From NCBI GenBank assembly GCA_020850695.1, contig JADZEF010000157.1:1-64000 (forward strand): 64,000 nt of DNA. Reading direction: 5' to 3'. The notes under the pieces are model-generated. The model was given only the letters and a program-made list of their open reading frames with translations, had not been told where the DNA came from and made no database searches. The DNA comes from Planctomycetaceae bacterium. GTDB taxonomy: Bacteria; Planctomycetota; Planctomycetia; Planctomycetales; Planctomycetaceae. The translations under genes and the position numbers were made by a program. Positions within the stretch are counted from its first letter, which is position 1. The number at the start of each line of letters is the position of its first letter. Of this stretch, positions 34,901 to 44,069 are shown piece by piece.

Positions 34901-36064
34901 AACTTCAAGCTGGTCGATGCGGGAACGTCGCGCGAGGATGACCTCAAGACGCTGCTCCTCTCGGGACGTCATCCGACCCGCAACGTCAACGACAACCTCG
35001 CCGACGTGTCGGCACAGGTCGCGGCCAACGCCAGCGGCGTCCGTCAGCTTCAGGAGCTTGTCGATCGCTACACGCTGCCGGTCGTCCAGGCCTACATGCG
35101 GTTCATCCAGCAGGCGGCGGCCGAGAAGATGCGGCGGGCTCTCGCCCGGCTTCCCGACCGGGCGTATCGCTTCACCGACCATCTCGACAACGGCTCTCCC
35201 ATTACGGTGACGATCACCAAAACGGGCGAGTCGGCCACCGTCGACTTCACGGGCACGGGTGAGGTGCTGGCGTCGAATCTCAACGCCAACCGGGCGATCG
35301 TTACGGCGGCCTGCCTGTACGTCTTCCGCTGTCTGATCAACGAGGATATTCCGCTCAACAGCGGCGTGCTGGAACCGGTGACGATCATCCTGCCGGAGTG
35401 CCTTTTGAACCCGCCGGAGCATCCGAACCCGGCGGAGTGTGCGGCGATGGTGGGGGGGAACGTCGAGACGTCGCAGCGGGTGGTCGACACGCTGCTGGGG
35501 GCGCTCGGCCTCGCCGCGGCCAGCCAAGGGACAATGAACAACCTCACGTTCGGCGATGCGACCTTCGGTTACTACGAGACGATCTGCGGGGGAAGCGGCG
35601 CGACGCCCGAGTCCGACGGGGCCGACGCCGTCCACACGCACATGACGAATACGCGGCTGACGGACGTCGAAGTGATCGAGCGCCGCTATCCCGTCCGCAT
35701 CCACGAATTCTCGATCCGCCGGGGATCGGGTGGCGGGGGCCGCCATCGCGGGGGCGACGGAATCGTGCGGCGGATCGAGTTCCTCAAACCGCTCCGCGTC
35801 TCGATGCTCTCCGAGCGGCGCGGCGACTATCTCCCCTTCGGCCTTCAAGGAGGGTCAGCCGGTCATTCCGGACGCAACACGCTCCACCACGCCCCGCCGC
35901 CGCACGATTCGTTCGGAGCCTGCGAAGGTCTTTGCCCGCCCTGCATCGAGGGTGTGGACCTCGGCGGCAAGTTTTCAACTGACGTGCAGGTGAACGACAT
36001 CCTGACGATCGAGACCCCCGGCGGTGGCGGCGTGGGACGCTCGGAGGGCACTTCGCGCGTCTGA
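31994..36064 (+). CDS. Fused hydantoinase A/B (5-oxoprolinase-type) enzyme with in-frame repeat insertion
   Basis: This 1356-aa protein joins HyuA and HyuB, as ATP-dependent 5-oxoprolinases do; it would hydrolyse 5-oxoproline, a hydantoin or a related lactam. The HyuA half (about 1-750) has FWIDVGGTFTDCIARSPEGR, GTTRGTNALLTRRGA, GFDMGGTSTDVSRFDGRYE and FGGAGGQHACAMAKALGIGR. A linker with Ala/Pro (about 755-790) leads to HyuB, from DPVLLEIFNNLFASIAEQMG to SIRRGSGGGGRHRGGDGIVR. Residues about 896-930 come from a palindromic DNA repeat of exactly 105 bp (34681-34785), between DVTVITPVFLDAG and RLAFFTASRAHHAEIGG, which are contiguous in the family. Substrate is not decided by sequence. GAAGGA lies 13 bases before ATG 31994. 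Confidence 0.9.
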   Translation: MTPWEFWIDVGGTFTDCIARSPEGRLVTAKVLSSGRTKCRIESLKGSTTFVDPSHRNDPADFWTGYEIRVLDDSGNVAFQSRIAAFDASTATFTLEPSFPDGLKAGQAFELSSNEEAPIVAIRTILGLPLAKEIPPVVVKLGTTRGTNALLTRRGARTAFVTTKGFADVLRIANQDRPRLFDLAIQKPTPLFEQVVEIEERVDAQGTVLVAPNAARVQQQFVELKQTGVESVAICLLHSFANPAHEELVEEAARKAGFTEISTSSRLSPLIKIVSRGDTTVMDAYLNPILRDYVRKLRASLPGSTLKLMTSSGGLVDADRFVGKDSVLSGPAGGVIGFSRTARQAGFPKSIGFDMGGTSTDVSRFDGRYEMEFETQKAGVRVVAPMLSIETVAAGGGSICDFDGVQLRVGPQSAGSDPGPACYGRGGPLTVTDLNLYLGKILPTRFPFALDRSAVERRLVDLCERIAVSPMGRRYTPLDLAEGFLQIANANMVRAIRKVSVAKGYDPADYVLVTFGGAGGQHACAMAKALGIGRVLSHPYAGLLSAYGIGQADVRRFGARSVLKPLSDETLKELQSAFDELSAEARIQVANDGVPDQRIQPPLRSLEMRSKGVEEAILVDAGEPGTKAADLAARYHSQHQQLYGYTHTSRPIEIVAARVEVVGVMPEPEESPVQPRSRRPEPTETTRARFEGVDHRTGVFLRSQLQAGDIIDGPAIVCEPTSTLLVDPGCTATVGTRGELVVDINAASAQGIANPQASTTPASSAPQADALRWPVRNGLAPQAPTAADPVLLEIFNNLFASIAEQMGLTLQRTSVSTNVKERLDFSCAIFSPTGALVVNAPHIPVHLGAMSETVKRIIADNPQMRPGDVFVTNDPYRGGSHLPDVTVITPVFLDAGVEGSGSRVEGKVKEKSAIERTADSDPQPSTIDHQPRLAFFTASRAHHAEIGGIVPGSMPPFSKNLGEEGVLIRNFKLVDAGTSREDDLKTLLLSGRHPTRNVNDNLADVSAQVAANASGVRQLQELVDRYTLPVVQAYMRFIQQAAAEKMRRALARLPDRAYRFTDHLDNGSPITVTITKTGESATVDFTGTGEVLASNLNANRAIVTAACLYVFRCLINEDIPLNSGVLEPVTIILPECLLNPPEHPNPAECAAMVGGNVETSQRVVDTLLGALGLAAASQGTMNNLTFGDATFGYYETICGGSGATPESDGADAVHTHMTNTRLTDVEVIERRYPVRIHEFSIRRGSGGGGRHRGGDGIVRRIEFLKPLRVSMLSERRGDYLPFGLQGGSAGHSGRNTLHHAPPPHDSFGACEGLCPPCIEGVDLGGKFSTDVQVNDILTIETPGGGGVGRSEGTSRV
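34681..34785. repeat. Palindromic GGTTGAGGGT repeat inserted in frame in hyuAB
   Basis: The left arm (34681-34711) is made of GGTTGAGGGTTCAGGGT-type words. The right arm (34756-34785) is their imperfect reverse complement (CCCTCAACCCTCAACCATCG and on). The element is 105 bp, i.e. 35 codons with no stop in the used frame, so the enzyme frame stays open through it. Confidence 0.85.
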
Positions 36065-36090
36065 TGATTGCGGGCACTCGAGAGCTGTCG

Positions 36091-36167
36091 CCAGGGGCCA
36101 CGGAAATGACGGAAGGCGCGAATTCCTCCGTGCGTCTCAGTAACCTCGGACGTTTCCGCGGCCCCGG
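36091..36167. repeat. CAGGGGCCACGGA inverted repeat
   Basis: The left arm CCAGGGGCCACGGAAATGAC (from 36091) faces a right arm ending GGACGTTTCCGCGGCCCCGG (to 36167). The same family occurs at 62061-62173 and as half copies at 18938 and 56736. It lies between hyuAB and the convergent FIST gene. Confidence 0.75.
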
Positions 36168-36193
36168 TTCGCGATGTGCGAAATAGACTCGAC

Positions 36194-37384
36194 TCAGTTC
36201 TTCGGTCCCGCCTCGCCGTCGCCCCACAGCACGATGCTCGCCGTGTATCCGTGGACGTGATTGCGGCGGCCGATCGGGCCGAATTCTCCCTGAGCGAAGA
36301 AGCCGGCGAGCGGAATCGCGCCGGCCAGCTCGCGGATCGTCCGGGCATCGTGGTCGGGCGCGGGAAACAGGTTCGTGCCGCGGCCGTTGCAGCTGAAGAG
36401 AAGCGCCGCCTCCGGCACGGAGGCGTGCTTCGCAATGTCGGCGCTCAGCAGCGTCGTCAGGTCTTCGTGAGCGGTGTCTGCGTCCCGCACATGAAACTGC
36501 ACGGTCTGACCCGGCCGCACCGCATGTCCAATCGCGATCGCCCCCTTGTCCGAGTCGGCTCCGATCACGTTCGAGATCAGGAAGTCTCCCCGACCAAAGC
36601 TCTCGCGGTATTCATCCAGCGCCAGTCCGACCTGCAACCCGTTCTGAGCCAACCGCTGATCGGCGGGGGAAAGCTCGCGGTAAATCTCGCCGAACTGGTG
36701 GAGCGGCGACTTGCCTCCGAGAGCCAGGATCACGTTCTCGTCGGATTTGGTCACGACGAAAGGCTGGCCTATCGGCCGGCATCCTTGCGAGACGACCGAC
36801 CGCAGTTGCGGACCGCCGGTGATCACGACGCCGACACCGCCGCGCCGCACGCACGACGTCCCGAGAAAGAGCCGATTAGTCCCTGGATGCCGCGTACTGC
36901 TGGCCATTCCTCCAATGAGAGGAACGCCGGGAAAATCTTCCTCGACCCGATCGATGACCGAGTCGGGAGGCGTGGAATATGGCTCGCCCAGAAACAGAAT
37001 GCCGCGGACCTTGGACGCTTCCTCCGGCGGTTCGGGAAACCCCTGCGAGGCGAAGCCGTCGGGAGTCTGCTGGAATGTCACGTGAAACGGATCGAGCCTC
37101 GCCCCCGGAAGGACTGCCGACCACAGTACGAGGGCCGGTCCCTCTTCGAGTTCCCGGCTGTTGTGGGCCACCGTCTCCCCGCTGCAACCGAGGAGCACTC
37201 GCGTCCCCAGCCTCTGACTGATCGTTTCCGCGAGAGTCTCACACGATTCGACGTGATGGGGCGAGACGAACACCAGCGTCAGGTCGGGGATCGCACCGTT
37301 CAGCTGAGACTGTATATCGGCGCAGGCCGCGTCAGAGGCGTTCTCGAGCGATCGGGCTGTCGACAGAGCGGCAGCAAACGGCAT
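36194..37384 (-). CDS. FIST-domain signal transduction protein
   Basis: This 396-aa protein has the FIST_N domain (about 5-220: FAAALSTARSLENASDAACA, LTLVFVSPHHVESCETLAE, RVLLGCSGETVAHNSRELEE, and FPGVPLIGGMASSTRHPGTN) followed by FIST_C (about 225-385: LQVGLALDEYRESFGRGDFL, SVPEAALLFSCNGRGTNLF, PLAGFFAQGEFGPIGRRNHV). FIST domains are thought to sense small ligands, possibly amino acids. No kinase or effector domain is attached, so it is a stand-alone sensor module. It is convergent with hyuAB and divergent from ychF. Confidence 0.9.
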   Translation of the reverse strand: MPFAAALSTARSLENASDAACADIQSQLNGAIPDLTLVFVSPHHVESCETLAETISQRLGTRVLLGCSGETVAHNSRELEEGPALVLWSAVLPGARLDPFHVTFQQTPDGFASQGFPEPPEEASKVRGILFLGEPYSTPPDSVIDRVEEDFPGVPLIGGMASSTRHPGTNRLFLGTSCVRRGGVGVVITGGPQLRSVVSQGCRPIGQPFVVTKSDENVILALGGKSPLHQFGEIYRELSPADQRLAQNGLQVGLALDEYRESFGRGDFLISNVIGADSDKGAIAIGHAVRPGQTVQFHVRDADTAHEDLTTLLSADIAKHASVPEAALLFSCNGRGTNLFPAPDHDARTIRELAGAIPLAGFFAQGEFGPIGRRNHVHGYTASIVLWGDGEAGPKN

Positions 37385-37772
37385 ATCAGAACTCCGGCCA
37401 TGATGCAGTCGGCCCGGCGGCCTTCTCCTCTCGTATGGTGACAGATTGAGTGCACCGAGGAAAGGAGAGTCGCGGATTCACATTGCCATCGCCGCCGTCT
37501 CAAGTCCGGTCTGCGTCGCCAGACAGGGCGCGACGTCGGAAACGTGTCCGCCATCACAGTCGATGTGGCCAATGCATCTTACTGCGGTCCGCGCTGGCTG
37601 ACGGGGCGGGGGCCCGCAGGAATGATCTACGACCGCATCCGTGCCGTTCCCGCCGGGCCGGACCTTCAAAAGGCGTTCCGATCGGGCGATGTCTGTTTGC
37701 CAGTCCACTGACGGATTGGCCCTGCATTCTGTATCCTGCCGTTTTACTGGTCTCGAGGCGAATCGGAACACA
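37385..37772. other. Divergent intergenic region between the FIST gene and ychF
   Basis: This 388-bp region must hold the promoters of both flanking genes. No hairpin, repeat or recognisable small gene was seen in it, and I could not place -35/-10 elements with confidence. Confidence 0.4.
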
Positions 37773-38861
37773 ATGGAAGCTGGAATCGTCGGTCTGCCCA
37801 ACGTCGGCAAGAGCACCCTCTTCAACGCCCTCACGCAATCAAAGCAGGCTCAGAGCGCCAATTATCCGTTCTGCACCATCGAGCCGAACGAAGGGATTGT
37901 CCCCGTCCCGGATGACCGTCTTGAGCGGATCAGCCGCTACATTGTTCCGCAGAAGCTCGTCCCCGCCGCTCTCAAGCTGGTCGACATCGCCGGGATTGTC
38001 AAAGGGGCCAGCGAGGGAGCCGGGCTTGGCAACAAGTTTCTTACCCACATTCGGGAAGTCGATGCGATCCTGCAGGTCTGCCGCTGCTTCGACGATCCCG
38101 ACGTCGTCCATGTGAGCGGCAAGGTCGACCCGGTCTCGGACATCGAGATTGTCGAAATCGAGCTGCTGCTTGCGGACGGACAATCGATTGAAGCGATGTT
38201 GCCCAAGGCGGAGCGCGGAGCCAAGAGCGGCGACAAGGACATGGTGGCCCGGGTGGCGGTGCTCAAGAAGTGCCAGGCGCAACTCGACAAGGATGAGCCG
38301 CTCCGCAAGGTCGAGTGGGACAAGGACGAGAAGCGGATCATCGACTCGTATGGTTTCCTGAGCGCCAAACCGATTCTCTACGTGGCCAATGTGGATGAAT
38401 CGGACCTCCAGGGCGAAGGCCCCCTTGTGACGGCGGTGCGGGAGTTCGCCGCCAGGGTCGGGGCGGGCGTTGTCCCGGTTTGCGCCAAGCTGGAAGCTGA
38501 GATCGCCGAGCTCGACGAGGCGGACCGCAAGGCGATGCTGGCCGATTGCGGACTGACGGAGCCGGCCCTTGCGGTCCTTGCCCGCGCGGCATACCGCACG
38601 TTGGGGCTTCAAAGCTACTTCACGGCGGGAGAGAAGGAGATCCGCGCCTGGACCATTCCGGTGGGAGCGACGGCCCCGCAGGCCGCGGGCGTCATCCACT
38701 CGGATTTTGAGAAAGGCTTCATCCGCGCCGAGGTCTACACGTTGGAGGACCTGGAGCAGCACAAGTCCGAGAAAGAACTGCGAGCCGTCGGCAAGCTGCG
38801 CACGGAAGGGAAGACCTATGTCATGAAGGACGGCGATATCTGCCACTTCCTCTTCAACTGA
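37773..38861 (+). CDS. ychF: Redox-regulated ATPase YchF (OBG-family)
   Basis: This is a ribosome-associated P-loop NTPase of the OBG family that prefers ATP. The 362-aa product has G1 GLPNVGKS at 7-14, switch region [18 protein letters not shown]3 [19 protein letters not shown] near 68-86, and the altered G4 (VANVDESD in place of NKxD) that explains ATP use. A helical hairpin (about 130-200) and the C-terminal TGS domain ending [14 protein letters not shown] complete the protein. ATG 37773 is the family start; the upstream frame to 37641 has no homology. Single gene, convergent with the RND adaptor gene. Confidence 0.97.
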   Translation: MEAGIVGLPNVGKSTLFNALTQSKQAQSANYPFCTIEPNEGIVPVPDDRLERISRYIVPQKLVPAALKLVDIAGIVKGASEGAGLGNKFLTHIREVDAILQVCRCFDDPDVVHVSGKVDPVSDIEIVEIELLLADGQSIEAMLPKAERGAKSGDKDMVARVAVLKKCQAQLDKDEPLRKVEWDKDEKRIIDSYGFLSAKPILYVANVDESDLQGEGPLVTAVREFAARVGAGVVPVCAKLEAEIAELDEADRKAMLADCGLTEPALAVLARAAYRTLGLQSYFTAGEKEIRAWTIPVGATAPQAAGVIHSDFEKGFIRAEVYTLEDLEQHKSEKELRAVGKLRTEGKTYVMKDGDICHFLFN

Positions 38862-39076
38862 GGCAGTTCCCCGTTCACATCTGCGGCGACAACCTGCCGG
38901 CGATGACATCCCCCGGGCGACTCTGGTGCATTTCGAGAGTCGAGCCGCGCCGCAGGAGGCGCGGAAGCGGGTCAGCGGTTCGTCGAATGGGGAAGGCAGA
39001 ACGGACAAGTCCTCTGCGCGCGGCATCCGGCATTCCGTCCCGAGGGACGACTTCACATTCAACGCGTTTCACTCGC

Positions 39077-40414
39077 TCATTTCGCCGCGGGGTCCGCAAT
39101 TGCCACCGACTGCCCGTCCTGAAGCGAGCCCGCTCCCGTCAAAACGATGACGTCGTCGGGAGACAACCCTTCCATCACTTCGATCCGGTCTCCCTGTTTC
39201 ATGCCGAGCCGGACGGGCTTGCGCTTCACCTTGCCCTCGTGAACAAGGCAGACCGACGTCGAGTCGCCGTCGCGCACGATGGCGGTGGCGGGAACGGTCA
39301 GCACCTCGGCGTGCTCGTCGAGGATGATCTGCGCGGTCGCGTACATGCCGGGCCGCAGCCTGCTCTGGTCGTTGTCGAAGTCGATCTCGACCCGGAGCGA
39401 ACGATTCGACGTATCCAGCGACCAGCTCGTGCGGGCGACGCTCCCCTGGATTGAGGCGCCCCGCAGAGCCTGCACGGTGACGGTCGCGGCGTCGTTCTTG
39501 TCGACGTGTTGAGCATCCGACTCCGGGACGTCCACGAAGACCCGGACGCGGTCGGTCCTGGCAACGACAAGAAGCGACTTCGCAGTTCCGCCTCCGGCCG
39601 GTTGAACGTAATGGCCGGTGTCCACATGGCGGAGGGTGACGCAGCCGTCGAAAGGAGCTTTGATCTCCGTGAACGAGACGAGGGTTTCCGTCCTCGCGAG
39701 ATTGGCTTCCGCCACCCGGAGCCGTGCCTGGGCCGCCACGACGTCGGACTTCGCCTTGTCGATATTGGCTTCCGCTTCCTGCACGGCGGCCTTGGCCGAG
39801 TCGATGCGGGCGGCTGCCTCCTTCTGGCCGGCTTCCGCCGCACGGAACGAGTTGAGCGCTTCATCGACAAGCTTTCGAGTGACCGAGCCGCCGCCGGCCA
39901 GCTCGCTGATGCGCGTGTGCTCGCTTTTCCACCGGGCGTAATCCGCGTCGGCCCGGGCGACGGTGGCTTCAGCTTCGCGGACCTTGGCCTGAGCCGTGGC
40001 GAGCGACGCGGCGACGGCCTTGGCCGTCGCTTCCGACTGCTTGACTTCCGCGTCCGCCTGGTCGCGCAGGGCCTTCTTCTGCTCCCGCTCGTCGAGCAGT
40101 TCGGGGACCGAAATCCGAACGAGGACTTGCCCCTTCTCGACCCGGTCGCCGATGTCGACCGTGATCTCATCGACGTATCCCGAAACCTTCGCGTAGAGGG
40201 GAGTCTCCTCGAACGCTTCAATCTTGCCGGGCTGCGTCGTGGAGAGGCGCAGCGTCTCGCGCTTCGGAGAACCGGCCGCGACGCGCGGAACTGCGGCGTT
40301 CGATTTCGGATCGGCCCGCACAACTCCCTCGGACGACGATTGGCCACAGCCGGACAACAGCGCCAGCAACGAGCAAACGGCGGCGCCGACGGGGAGAATG
40401 GCGAGGCGTGTCAT
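39077..40414 (-). CDS. RND efflux periplasmic adaptor lipoprotein (membrane fusion protein)
   Basis: This 445-aa adaptor links an inner-membrane RND pump to an outer-membrane channel. ATG 40414 opens a lipoprotein signal with lipobox LLALLSGC. The first barrel/lipoyl half (LYAKVSGYVDEITVDIGDRV) is followed by a long Ala-rich coiled coil (about 110-255), the second lipoyl half (IKAPFDGCVTLRHVDTGHYV) and beta-barrel and proximal domains (RLRPGMYATAQIILDEHAEV). It lies 59 bp after the RND permease gene and is transcribed in the same direction, so the two form one unit; no outer-membrane channel gene is adjacent. The frame extends to 40891 inside the permease gene but is not used. Confidence 0.92.
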   Translation of the reverse strand: MTRLAILPVGAAVCSLLALLSGCGQSSSEGVVRADPKSNAAVPRVAAGSPKRETLRLSTTQPGKIEAFEETPLYAKVSGYVDEITVDIGDRVEKGQVLVRISVPELLDEREQKKALRDQADAEVKQSEATAKAVAASLATAQAKVREAEATVARADADYARWKSEHTRISELAGGGSVTRKLVDEALNSFRAAEAGQKEAAARIDSAKAAVQEAEANIDKAKSDVVAAQARLRVAEANLARTETLVSFTEIKAPFDGCVTLRHVDTGHYVQPAGGGTAKSLLVVARTDRVRVFVDVPESDAQHVDKNDAATVTVQALRGASIQGSVARTSWSLDTSNRSLRVEIDFDNDQSRLRPGMYATAQIILDEHAEVLTVPATAIVRDGDSTSVCLVHEGKVKRKPVRLGMKQGDRIEVMEGLSPDDVIVLTGAGSLQDGQSVAIADPAAK

Positions 40415-40473
40415 CAAACGGCATTCGAATAAAGGTTGGAATCGGAACCGGCGTCGCAAACCGAAGGATATTG

Positions 40474-43400
40474 CTAGACCCCTTCGGGAATGAAATACGG
40501 GCTTTCCGCGTCGCTGGGATCGAGCGACGCGGACGTCTTCGTTGCACGGCCCTGGACGAGGGCGAAAAGGCTGGGGAGCACTAGGAGCGTCGTCAGCGTG
40601 GCCGCGACAAGACCGCCAATTACGGCGCGGCCGAGCGGCGCGTTCTGCTGGCCGGCCTCTCCGAAGGCGAGGGCCATCGGCAGCATGCCGGCCACCATCG
40701 CGCAGCTCGTCATGAGGATGGCTCGCAGACGGCTCCCGGCCCCCTCGACCGCGGCGGCCGCCGCTTCCTGCCCCTCGCGCCGCCGTGTCTCCGCGAAGGT
40801 CACGAGCAGAATGGCGTTCGCCATCGCCACTCCAACCGCCATGATCGAGCCGATGAACGACTGAATGTTGAGCGTCGTCCCTGTGATCCACAGCATCACG
40901 GCCACGCCGGTGATGACGGCGGGGGCCGTCGAAACGGCCGCGAAGGCGAGCCGCATCGACTGGAAATTGGCCATCAGCAACAGGAACACGGCGACGATCG
41001 CGAGGCTGAGTCCGATCGCCAGCCCGGACTGCATTTCGCGCATCGGCGGGACCTGGCCGCGGACTTCGACCTTCGCCCCGCGCGGCGGCTCTCCCGCTCG
41101 TTTCAGGGCCGCGCCGACCGCGGATGAGACGGTTCCGAGATCCACTCCCGCGACGTTGGCGGCGAGCGTGATCTGCCGCCGCATGTTGTAGCGGTCGAAC
41201 TGTCCCGGCATGGTGCCGGGCACGATCTCGGCGACGTCCCGCACGAGGATCTGCCCCTCATCGGTCCGCTTCAGTGGAATCTGCGAGAGGTCCTCGGCCG
41301 AGCCAACGGTCCGCATGCCTTCGGGCGAACGGACGACGGGGCGCGGAATCTCGACCTGCACCTGATAGGCAATCCCCGATTTCGGATCGGCCCAGTAGTT
41401 GGGCACGACGAACCGGCTCGACGACGTCGCCGTCATCAGCGCCCGCGAGACGTCGACCGGCGTCAAGCCCGCAAGCCCCGCCTTCTCGCGGTCGACGTTG
41501 ACCTGGATCGTCGGATAGTCGAGCGACTGCCCGTACTGCAGGTCGCGCAGGAAGTCGATCTTCGCCAGCTCCTGCCGCACCTTCTCGGCAAACTGCCGCG
41601 TCTCGCCGAAGTTCGGGCCGCTGACGGCGATCTCGACCGGCGTCGGCGAGCCGAAGCTCATCACTTCATTCACGATGTCGGAGGGCTCAAACGACGCACG
41701 GACCTCGGGCATCACGCCGGCCAGCCGTTCCCGCAGGGTCTCCTTCAACTTGTCGACCGAGATTCCGCTATGTTCCTTGAGGTCGACATAAAGGATCGCC
41801 TCTTCCGGACCGCGCGACCACTGGTAGACCGCGTTGATCGGAAAGTTCGAGTGGATCATGCCGACGTAGCCGAGCGTCAGGTCGACATTCTCCGGTCCCA
41901 CTTCCTTCGCGATGACGTCGAGAGCGTCCAGGGCATACCGCTCCGTCCGTGCGATATGTGTCCCGTCGGGCGCTCGCAGGCGCAACCGAAACTGTCCAGC
42001 GTCGACTTCGGGGAAGATCTCGCGTCCCAGTTGCGGGGTGACCAGCGCCAGCACGACGGCACACGCCACTGCATAGGCCACGGCCACGAGTCCGCGTCGG
42101 CGGACCAGTCCCGCAAGCACTCGTTCGTAACGATTCCGCAATCGGTCGAATAAGCCCGGCGTCGAGGTACCGTGCCCACCGCCTGCGGCATGATGTCGTC
42201 GAAGCAGCCAGACCGAGACGACCGGCACGAACGTGCTCGAAAGAACGTACGACGCGAGCATCGCGAAGCCGACCGCCAGGGAGAGCGGGACGAACAGACT
42301 CTTCGCCGCCCCCTGCATGAAGAACGACGAGACAAAGACCGCCAGGATGCAGAGCATGGCCAGCAATCGCGGAATGGCCGTCTGGGCGTTGCCGCGCCGC
42401 ACGGCCAGCGCGACGGAATCGGTCCGCTCCATCTGCGAATGGATGTTCTCGATCTCGACGGTGGCCTCGTCCACGAGAATGCCGATCGCCAGGGCCAGCC
42501 CGCCGAGAGTCATGAGGTTAATCGTCTGCCCGGTGATCCACAGGGCCAGCACCGAGCACATCAGCGCCAGAGGAATGTTGAGCACGACGACCAGCGCGCT
42601 CCGCCAGTCGCGCAGAAAGACCAGGATCATGAGGCCGACGAGGAAGGCCCCGAGAAGTCCTTCCGTCACCACGCCGCCGACCGCCCGGGTCACGTAGGGC
42701 GACTGGTCGAACGCAAAACTGACGTGAATGTCGTCCGGCAGCACCGCCTGCATGTCCGGCAGCGATCGCTTGATGTTCTGGATGACGCTCAGCGTCGAGG
42801 CGTCCGAGCGTTTCGTGGCGAGGATGTAGACCGCGCGACGCCCGTTCGCGAGCGCGTAACCGGCCGGCGCGTCGGCCGAGTCCTGCACGTAGCCGATGTC
42901 GCGCACATAGACGGGATGCTCGCCGGTCCGGATGGGGATGGTCAGCAACTGCCCTGGATCGCGCACGACCGAGTTGACCGGGACGATCGGATACTTGTCG
43001 CCGATCGGCACATTCCCGGAGGGGCTGATCGTGTTCCCTTTGACAATCGCCGCAATCACTTCATCGGGCGACATTCCGTACGATTGCAGCCGTTGCGGGT
43101 CGGCCGAGACGACGATCGTGCGGGCGCTGCCGCCGAAAGGAGGCGGAGCCGAGACGCCTGGCAACGACGAGAACATCGGCCGCACGCGGAACAGCGCGAG
43201 GTCCTGGATCTCGGCAATCGTCCGCGTCTCGCTCGACAGAACGAGATAGCCGACCGGCACGCTCCCCGTATCGAACCGCATCACGAACGGGGACACCGTC
43301 CCCGGCGGCATGAAGGCCCGCGACCGATTCACATAGTTGATCGTCTCGGCCATCGCCTGGGACATGTCGGTCCCGGGATGGAAATAGAGCTTCATCAGCG

Positions 43401-43716
43401 CCGTCCCCTGCACGTTGCGGGATTCGACGTGATGGATGCCGCTGATGTAGAGGAAGTGATACTCGTAGTAGTTGCTGAGGAACCCCTCCATCTGGGCGGG
43501 GTCCATGCCGCCGTAAGGCTGGCAGACGTAGATCACCGGCAGGTTGAGCCGCGGGAAGATGTCGACTTCCATGCCGCGCGGCAGCCCCTCGGGATACTTC
43601 CAGCCAACCTGGTCGAAGACGGCACGGCCGACCGCGAGAAAGCATCCGAGCGCGATCGCCAGAATGCCCACCATCACGGTGAGAGGGCGTCGCAAGGCGG
43701 TCTGGATCAGCCACAT
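40474..43716 (-). CDS. RND-family efflux transporter permease
   Basis: This 1080-aa inner-membrane pump has two repeats of six helices and large periplasmic loops, as in AcrB/CzcA proteins. An early helix is TALRRPLTVMVGILAIALG; the helix-4 motif is LALAIGILVDEATVEIENIH (about 415-434), where HAE1 pumps read GLLVDDAIVVVEN-like; the second repeat has MAVGVAMANAILLVTFAETR near the C-terminus. The acidic residues for proton relay are D and E in this motif. The substrate is not readable; it could be a drug or an organic compound. It is followed by the adaptor gene, an order (permease before adaptor) opposite to the common one. Confidence 0.93.
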   Translation of the reverse strand: MWLIQTALRRPLTVMVGILAIALGCFLAVGRAVFDQVGWKYPEGLPRGMEVDIFPRLNLPVIYVCQPYGGMDPAQMEGFLSNYYEYHFLYISGIHHVESRNVQGTALMKLYFHPGTDMSQAMAETINYVNRSRAFMPPGTVSPFVMRFDTGSVPVGYLVLSSETRTIAEIQDLALFRVRPMFSSLPGVSAPPPFGGSARTIVVSADPQRLQSYGMSPDEVIAAIVKGNTISPSGNVPIGDKYPIVPVNSVVRDPGQLLTIPIRTGEHPVYVRDIGYVQDSADAPAGYALANGRRAVYILATKRSDASTLSVIQNIKRSLPDMQAVLPDDIHVSFAFDQSPYVTRAVGGVVTEGLLGAFLVGLMILVFLRDWRSALVVVLNIPLALMCSVLALWITGQTINLMTLGGLALAIGILVDEATVEIENIHSQMERTDSVALAVRRGNAQTAIPRLLAMLCILAVFVSSFFMQGAAKSLFVPLSLAVGFAMLASYVLSSTFVPVVSVWLLRRHHAAGGGHGTSTPGLFDRLRNRYERVLAGLVRRRGLVAVAYAVACAVVLALVTPQLGREIFPEVDAGQFRLRLRAPDGTHIARTERYALDALDVIAKEVGPENVDLTLGYVGMIHSNFPINAVYQWSRGPEEAILYVDLKEHSGISVDKLKETLRERLAGVMPEVRASFEPSDIVNEVMSFGSPTPVEIAVSGPNFGETRQFAEKVRQELAKIDFLRDLQYGQSLDYPTIQVNVDREKAGLAGLTPVDVSRALMTATSSSRFVVPNYWADPKSGIAYQVQVEIPRPVVRSPEGMRTVGSAEDLSQIPLKRTDEGQILVRDVAEIVPGTMPGQFDRYNMRRQITLAANVAGVDLGTVSSAVGAALKRAGEPPRGAKVEVRGQVPPMREMQSGLAIGLSLAIVAVFLLLMANFQSMRLAFAAVSTAPAVITGVAVMLWITGTTLNIQSFIGSIMAVGVAMANAILLVTFAETRRREGQEAAAAAVEGAGSRLRAILMTSCAMVAGMLPMALAFGEAGQQNAPLGRAVIGGLVAATLTTLLVLPSLFALVQGRATKTSASLDPSDAESPYFIPEGV

Positions 43717-44069
43717 CGGGCATCTCGCGTAGGAATCGCTGGATTCTCTGGACCCGTCAATTCTGCTTCATGCTTCGACCCTTGTCACGCACGAGCGTCC
43801 TTGCATTCGCCGGAATCCGACCAGAAATCTGCGCGGCATCCATTCCCGCGAGTGGTCTCGAGAATTCGCCGTGGATATTTCGCACCGCGAACCTGCAGAC
43901 CATCACGCGGCCGTGGAACTGATCGGCCTGCATGCGCGAGAGGAGGTCGTGCCAATCGCGGTGGTCGATCAGCTCGAATCAGACGTTGAGTTGCGGGTTG
44001 TACGTTTCCCAGGCCGTCCTGAGGAATGCGGCCTCGGCGAGATCGACCGGTTCCCGATGTCGAGGCCCT
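43717..44069. other. Intergenic gap between prfC and the RND permease
   Basis: This 353-bp gap separates two minus-strand genes. It should contain the RND promoter. No repeat, hairpin or coding frame with recognisable features was seen. Confidence 0.4.

Noticed and set aside
37641-37772. N-terminal extension of ychF
   Set aside because: The 44 extra residues have no counterpart in the family, and [14 protein letters not shown] from ATG 37773 is the normal start.
42172-43989. 605-codon frame opposite the RND permease
   Set aside because: Antisense to a conserved membrane protein and very rich in Arg, Asp, Glu and His; a shadow.
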